Below are positions 58,700 to 64,000 of a stretch of DNA of 64,000 nt, piece after piece. Under the pieces are notes generated by a model. It saw only the letters and a program-made list of their open reading frames with translations, was not told where the DNA came from and searched no databases. A program made the translations under genes and the position numbers. Position 1 is the stretch's first letter. The number at the start of each line of letters is the position of its first letter. This DNA is from Siphonodentalium dalli (lineage: Eukaryota > Mollusca > Scaphopoda > Gadilida > Siphonodentaliidae). The DNA lies in assembly GCA_032622095.1 (NCBI GenBank), contig CP136066.1, positions 104,307,319 through 104,371,318 of the forward strand, given 5' to 3'.

Positions 58700-59878
58700 T
58701 TTTTAGTCGAGTTTTTTTCCAAAACTCGACTTATAGTTTGACGAGGGACGGTGGGCGGGCGGCGGACGGGCGGGCGGGCGGCGTGTTTTGCTTATAACTC
58801 AACCGTTTATTGACGGATTAAAATTTGGTGTGTGAGTACATATCCATGCACGTAAGCTGCAGACACAAAATCGGGTTCGTCCGCACATTTATTACAGAGT
58901 TATGGCCCTTTTAATTTTCAGCTCGTTAGCGCGATAACTTCAACAAACGTTATCCGATTTGATTGAAATTTGGTATATAGGTGTCTCCCAAGAATATCTC
59001 GGATGAGTTCGAAAACCGGCCTCGTCCGATAAAATTTGATAGAGTTATGGCCCTTAATTAGTCATTTTTCACGAATTTTCATCTCGTTAGCGCGATAACT
59101 TCAACAAACGTTATCCGATTTGATTGAAATTTGGTATATAGGTGTCTCCCAAGAATATCTCGGATGAGTTCGAAAACCGGCCTCGTCCGATAAAATTTGA
59201 TAGAGTTATGGCCCTTAATTAGTCATTTTTCACGAATTTTCAGCTCGTTAGCCCGATAACTTCAACAAACGTTATCCGATTTGATTGAAATTTGGTACAT
59301 AGGTGTCTCCCAAGAATATCTCGGATGATTTCGAAAACCGGCCTGGTCCGATAAAATTTGATAGAGTTATGGCCCTTAATTAGACATTTTTCACGAATTT
59401 TCAGCTTGTTAGCGCGATAACTTCAACAAACGTTATCCGATTTGATTGAAATTTGGTATATAGATGTCTCCCAAGAATATCTCAGACGAGTTCGAAAACC
59501 GGCCTGGTCCGATAAAATTTTATAGAGTTATGGTCCTTAAGTAGTCATTTTGTACAAATTTTGAGCTTGTTAGCGCGATAACTTCAACAAACGTTATCCG
59601 ATTTGATTGAAATTTGGTATATAGGTGTCTCCCAAGAATATCTCGGAGGAGTTCGAAAACCGGCCTGGTCCGATAAAATTTGATAGAGTTATGGCCCTTA
59701 ATTAGTCATTTTTCGTGAATTTTTAGCTCGTTAGCGCGATAACTTCAACAAACGTCCTCCGATTTGTTTAAAATTTGGAATAGACATACTTGCCAAGAAT
59801 ATTTCGGACGAGTTCGAAAACCAGCCTGGCCCGATAAAATTTGATGGAGTTATGGCCCTTAATTAGTCATTTTTCGAT
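58700..59878 (-). mobile_element. Tandem-core/GGCG tract/hairpin element, family F (reversed)
   Basis: From the left: a hairpin GTCGAGTTTT...AAAACTCGAC (58,707-58,731), a GGGCGGGCGGCGGACGGGCG tract (58,755-58,785), one diverged unit, then the 161-bp array. Read on the minus strand the order is core, tract, hairpin, as in families D and E on the plus strand. Confidence 0.6.
58922..59878 (+). repeat. 161-bp tandem array, nearly six units
   Basis: CTCGTTAGCGCGATAACTTC or a variant starts at 58,922, 59,083, 59,244, 59,405, 59,566 and 59,727. Every step is exactly 161. Each unit contains AACGTTATCCGATTTGATTG, CCCAAGAATATCTCGGA, GAAAACCGGCCT and AGAGTTATGGCCCTTAATTA. Units differ only by substitutions. 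161 is not a multiple of 3, so it cannot encode a repeat protein in one frame. Confidence 0.92.
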
Positions 59879-60729
59879 TTTACCTATTAATTAGTCTACC
59901 GATACTGATGCACACCAATTGGCGGTAGCCACCGGCGGTAAGCCACCGAAAACGAGACACAGCATCTCTGATGCCACCTCTTGTTCTTCTTATTTTTAAG
60001 AAGTTGGACGTTAATATACAACAACGCGTTCCTTTCATTGGTGGCATATTTGGCTCCACGTCCTTTCCCATGGTTTCTCATGATTGAAATAATATTTGGG
60101 GCCAGAACTCATCAGACTAATCTGATCTCATTCGGCTAATATCATTTTGAATATGGACCGTTTAGTTTCTCAGAAGAATACAGAATAAATTGTAGCCAAC
60201 AAAAGTCTTTAATAAAGCACGTGCCAAAAGCTTACCATCTATATGTGATGGCAGCGGTCAGAGCAGCGTAGCAGTTTGCTCACTTTTATATAGTTCCGGC
60301 TTGAAACAAAAGGAAATCATATTATACATACTTTATATAATAAAACAAGATTTACCGAAGGTATAAAAGTTTAGCAGATGTTTCAACTTACTGTACAGTA
60401 ATTAGAGAAACGCTCTTTATTTTTACCTTATCGGGGAGTACTATATAACACAGAACAATTTCCAATGTTCTGGACCAAAACAATACAGGAATACAGCTAC
60501 TGATAGTTTTGTTTTCAGAGCGATAAATTTAATTTCTACAATGCGTTCGCTCTGCGACGCGCAGAATGCCTGAATAAATATTTCATATAGTTATCGAAAA
60601 ACGAAACAAAAGCGATATGCATCAATTTACCTAAAATAGTTGATATGCAATGTATGTACTATCGCAGTCTGAGCAAACTTCAGACCAACATGAATAATAG
60701 GGGGTTTAATTCCTGGCCTACCAACATTT
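59879..60729. other. No gene recognised
   Basis: Two overlapping 60-codon minus-strand frames (59,880-60,081) next to the array have no motif. Confidence 0.35.
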
Positions 60730-60986
60730 CCTCGCGGAAATACGCACAAAATCGACCTGTAATGTGAAATAGGTACATAATGTGAATATTGGATTCTGAA
60801 CTCAGCAGACAGTCGTGAATTGGCTTATTTGTGTTGTTGTTCGCATATAATCTGCTTAGAATCGCCTCATTATGATTCGATAATGTCACTAAAATGTTCT
60901 CATTTTCAGCACATTATCGACTCAAACTGAGGCGATTCTAAGCAGATTATCTACCCAGATAATTTGCGGGTTTTCGGGAGAACAGG
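60730..60986 (+). mobile_element. MITE, CCTCGCGCAAATACGCACA family, copy 4 (most complete)
   Basis: The left end is CCTCGCGGAAATACGCACA and the right end TTTGCGGGTTTTCGGGAGAA, then CAGG. Inside is an 18-bp perfect inverted repeat, CTGCTTAGAATCGCCTCA at 60,852-60,869 and its reverse complement at 60,928-60,945. Confidence 0.6.
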
Positions 60987-62054
60987 CTGGGCGTACAGTG
61001 AACATTCATTAGTGCGAGGAGATAACATTTGCTAGGAGACAATTTAATAAGTTTTACAGCGCCTGCCTATTGCTATAATACATCATGTCGCCTTTAAATG
61101 TGAAATATGTGACACGCAAAATGAAATAAAAACCATATTATAACCATGCACGAACTTCCAGCATCATTACAAAATCGAAATGTCAGTACATTACGATTTG
61201 ACAACAAAAGAGTTTTTTGAAAATATGTTATTTAAGACTGAATAACATGCACGGATATCAAAATAATGGTAAACAAAGGCAGTTGAATGCGAAAAGCGAC
61301 CGACTCATGTGCTGATTGTAAGAACATATCTGCTAATAATTATCTGATTGTGAAAACGTCCATTACAATATGGTAATATACGTTTGTTTCGCTGGTATCT
61401 GTCATCCAGCATTGGCACCCCAGCGAAACTCATGACTTAATTGATGTAGCCATCTGATGATGGGGCTTGATTTGGGATTGTCGAGTGGGTTTGTATGTTA
61501 TGTCAGCTAGGATAACCAGAATATCCTATTCTCACCGGAAACAACGGGATTGTAATATTTATGCTTGGATCTGATGTCGCGTTCAGTTATATCCTATTAA
61601 CCGAAATGCAGATTTGATAATGCAAACGTGTTGGGTGATTTGTTAAAATGTCCACGAATGTAGCTTCCAGAGAAAGACAAATGCTGATATATCGATGTCA
61701 TTGTATCTTGTAACACTGGGACCTCACGTCACGGCTGAAACACCAAGACGGCGTGTAGCCGGACATATATATTCTAGTTAGTTTGGCAAGCAGCAGGCCA
61801 TACACCAGTTACAAAATCAGAATATATATATACCGATATATGGGCATTGGAGGCCAAGTCATATCCATCGAAACATACTCTCGATAGAATGATATTTCAG
61901 GTTAGACATGATATTTCACCAAAAATAGAAAATACTTGAAACGCAGATGTGAGATTTAAAATGAGGTTCCATATTGTGCAGTGCCATTGAATACTTTTTA
62001 TGCAAAACATTGTGCAGTGCCATTGAAAACTTTTTATGCAAAACAATAATATCC
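60987..62054. other. No gene; one hairpin and a short duplication
   Basis: GTTTCGCTGG and CCAGCGAAAC (61,385-61,428) form a 10-bp stem. At 61,977-62,044 a unit of about 36 bp (GTGCAGTGCCATTGAA, CTTTTTATGCAAAACA) is present twice in tandem. Confidence 0.45.
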
Positions 62055-62345
62055 TTCTACCAGGGAATTCGCCTTCAAATCTTGTATTTCTAGCGTCAGA
62101 ATCGCACTATAATATAATGTCATATTCAAGAACACACTAGAAATTTCAAACTTCACTACAAAATATTAATTCCTGTCCAATGGATACTTACATGGATACT
62201 TACATGGGAAACCATAGGGACGAGAGGTGATGTATATTTTATGCAAAAAAAACCCACACAAATCAGGGCCCAGTGTCTATTTTATACTCTCCTATAATTT
62301 CCACCAGCATCCCTAGATGTCACTCCGAACCATATTTACATCAGT
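62055..62345 (-). repeat. 290-bp interspersed repeat, inverted partner of 29,335-29,625
   Basis: Same word order as the plus-strand copy, including TGATGTAAATATGGTTCGGA and AAATAGACACTGGGCCCTGA. A GGATACTTACAT duplication near 62,185 is specific to this copy. Confidence 0.6.
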
Positions 62346-62998
62346 GTAACCTGATTGTTGACAACAGCGGTTGTGATCGTGGTTCCTTCCGGTCGAATGT
62401 AATATATACCAGCAATGACAGCTGCCCTCGCATTCACTGACAGTTATTATGTTCCCCACTGATGCCAATATTAACGTCCCGGACACGTGTTCTAACACAC
62501 AAATGTCCAGTATCTGTGCTTGGCTAATAGACATCTTCCGCGTAATGAACTACGATAGTTAAACATTGCGAATAGCTAATTGTAGTCGTAATTTGTTCGG
62601 ACGGTCCAAAAACCTTTTTGCAGAATTGACAACTTGGAGTCCGTTTGTGAGACAATCGTGCTTGCCACTCACAGGCCCCTGGGGAAAATACTAAAATACC
62701 AATATGGACTATACCAGTAACAAGGTTTAAAAGATCGATTTTGGCTAAAACCACACCAACTATCGAAACCCTAATAAAATCTATCATCTCAGCAAAAATA
62801 TCTTCCGGTGGGTCTTATTGGGTCTTTCATTTGACATATATATCGGCGAACTTGAACGAAGTGAAGTTGAGATATCGTATCGGAAACTATTGAAATATAC
62901 CGAAGACATCGGGCCGTCATCTTACCTGTCCGTTCAGAGGCCTTTGACCAAGTTATAAACTCAATAATTTCGACAAATAATTTGTCGCGAACGTGTGC
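62346..62998. other. No supportable gene
   Basis: Two minus-strand frames (73 and 87 codons) overlap near 62,530. A protein-like CxGxC...CC pattern in the first was considered and rejected, because its end lies in the interspersed repeat. Confidence 0.35.
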
Positions 62999-63445
62999 TT
63001 AAAGATACGGGCGGCGTTGGCGGTGGGTATGCTGTTAAAATATACAGCTCCGTCAAAAACCGCCATTAACAGAAATAATAGTAAAATATAGACAGACCTT
63101 GTTCTTATACCAATCAGAAAGAGCGTTATTTGTTACAGAAACAGAAAGAGTGTTATTTGTTACTGTTTTCCTGATATGGAAATAATAAAGAGCGTTTATA
63201 TCATTTGTGTGTGATTAGCCAATATAATTGCCATGTGTTATGTAAACAGAAGCAAAACTTATGTAACACGAGCAGACTTTTGTTTACGTACATGCACCAT
63301 CGTACGTCCTGACGACAATATACTATTTACGCGCTGATTATGTTTGGCATATGAACAAAACTATATATATTTTAATATTCCTTCTGCTGATGGCGATTTG
63401 AACAAATGTGAATATTTCTGCAACGAACGCCGCCCGTACCTTTAA
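62999..63445. mobile_element. TTAA-flanked TIR element, ends AGGTACGGGCGGCGTT
   Basis: TTAA at 62,999-63,002 and 63,442-63,445 flanks AGATACGGGCGGCGTT (left) and the reverse complement of AGGTACGGGCGGCGTT (right), a 16-bp inverted repeat with one mismatch. The 439-bp body contains a short direct duplication (CAGAAAGAG(C/T)GTTATTTGTTA). TTAA duplication suggests a piggyBac-type element, but the ends differ from the CCCTTT family at 46.5 and 52.1 kb. Confidence 0.65.
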
Positions 63446-64000
63446 CCGCGAGTATATAACCTATAAATGCTCATATAACATGTATACCTGTAATATTATA
63501 TGCATAATAATACCAGATACTCATTGATTTTATTTATGTTATAGTCAGTGAGTGACTTCAGTTCACGCCCCGTATCAACATAATTTGTACACGATGTGTG
63601 CCACGCGTTGCCCAATCCACTATCAGATAATTAATTTGATTACGTTTTGTACATGGAAATTCGTAAAGTATATTTATATTAAATTTAATTATAAGATAAC
63701 CTATTAACCTGAACGTTTACAGAAGACACATTTGACTCAAATTAATTATATGATCGATATTAGATCGTTCCTATTACATACCGGGAACTTATTGAAATTG
63801 GAGTACAGTCTCCCTTTAAGATATCTTTCAAATTAAACCACATAAGAACATTAATATACCTCAGCGAAAATCCACATTTGCCGTGAATTTTCCGTGCAGT
63901 GCGGTTGTTCTTATTTCAGCATTGCTGTATATCGGTGTGACTAAGTACGAGGACATTAAGGGGGTCCGGGTTGTGAGTTTGTTTATTGGGGGCGCAATTT
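63446..64000. other. No gene or repeat recognised
   Basis: AT-rich to the end of the window. Confidence 0.35.

Noticed and set aside
58922-59878. CRISPR-like regular repeat array.
   Set aside because: The 161-bp units are contiguous with no unique spacers; it is a satellite-like array in a eukaryotic context.
62340-62523. Minus-strand candidate exon with CEGSC and CCQQSGY, resembling a cystine-knot (CxGxC ... CC) domain with plausible splice sites.
   Set aside because: The part with the CC pair and the putative donor site lies at the edge of the 290-bp interspersed repeat also present at 29,335. The upstream frame is broken by a TAG, and the final CxC half of the domain is missing.

Overview
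This window looks like gene-poor, AT-rich nuclear DNA from an invertebrate, most probably a mollusc. The reasons are the frequent ACATGTA words, several interspersed repeats of a kind common in mollusc genomes (tandem cores of about 150-167 bp next to an (ACGG)n tract and a hairpin; a GACGTTAAACactcactc tail), a decayed non-LTR retrotransposon, and the absence of bacterial-style operons or long reading frames. The longest open frames are 130-155 codons, and none reads as an intact host protein. I found no convincing host gene, tRNA or rRNA. The sequence is best read as intergenic or intronic DNA built from layers of mobile elements.

Region by region. 1-6 kb holds a TTTAAAC-rich terminal-inverted-repeat (TIR) family, a small MITE and decayed tandem repeats. 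6-12 kb is mostly featureless apart from a 28-bp perfect inverted repeat. 12.4-13.8 kb is a 716-bp tandem duplication. 14.4-15.4 kb (minus strand) and 37.9-38.9 kb (plus strand) are two broken copies of one unclassified element that still shows a homologous protein segment. 17-22.2 kb carries hairpin MITEs and two members of a TCCTGCTGAT TIR family. 24.9-26.06 kb is a complete non-autonomous hAT element with an 8-bp target-site duplication (TSD). 27.3-28.6 kb and 21.3 kb hold three sequences with Helitron-like ends.

30.4-35.8 kb is the most structured region. A 3.84-kb giant palindrome (arms about 1.44 kb, 9-bp TSD, arms partly made of 193-bp tandem repeats that are themselves hairpins) sits inside an outer element whose two ends carry palindrome-hairpin-palindrome clusters. 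42.4-45.7 kb, 54.1-56.3 kb and 58.7-59.9 kb hold three different families with one architecture: tandem core, GGAC-rich tract, terminal hairpin. All three share a GAGTTATnnCCCT word. 46.5 and 52.1 kb hold two copies, in opposite orientation, of a piggyBac-type TTAA MITE that contains paired 69-bp palindromes. 48.7-49.9 kb is a LINE reverse-transcriptase remnant on the minus strand. 55.2-58.1 kb is an older 2.9-kb palindrome interrupted by one of the (ACGG)n elements. 63.0-63.4 kb is another TTAA-flanked element with unrelated ends.

There is no gene network to describe. What connects the parts is insertion history: elements nested in elements, a strong bias towards foldback structure, and non-autonomous copies whose transposases are not present here.
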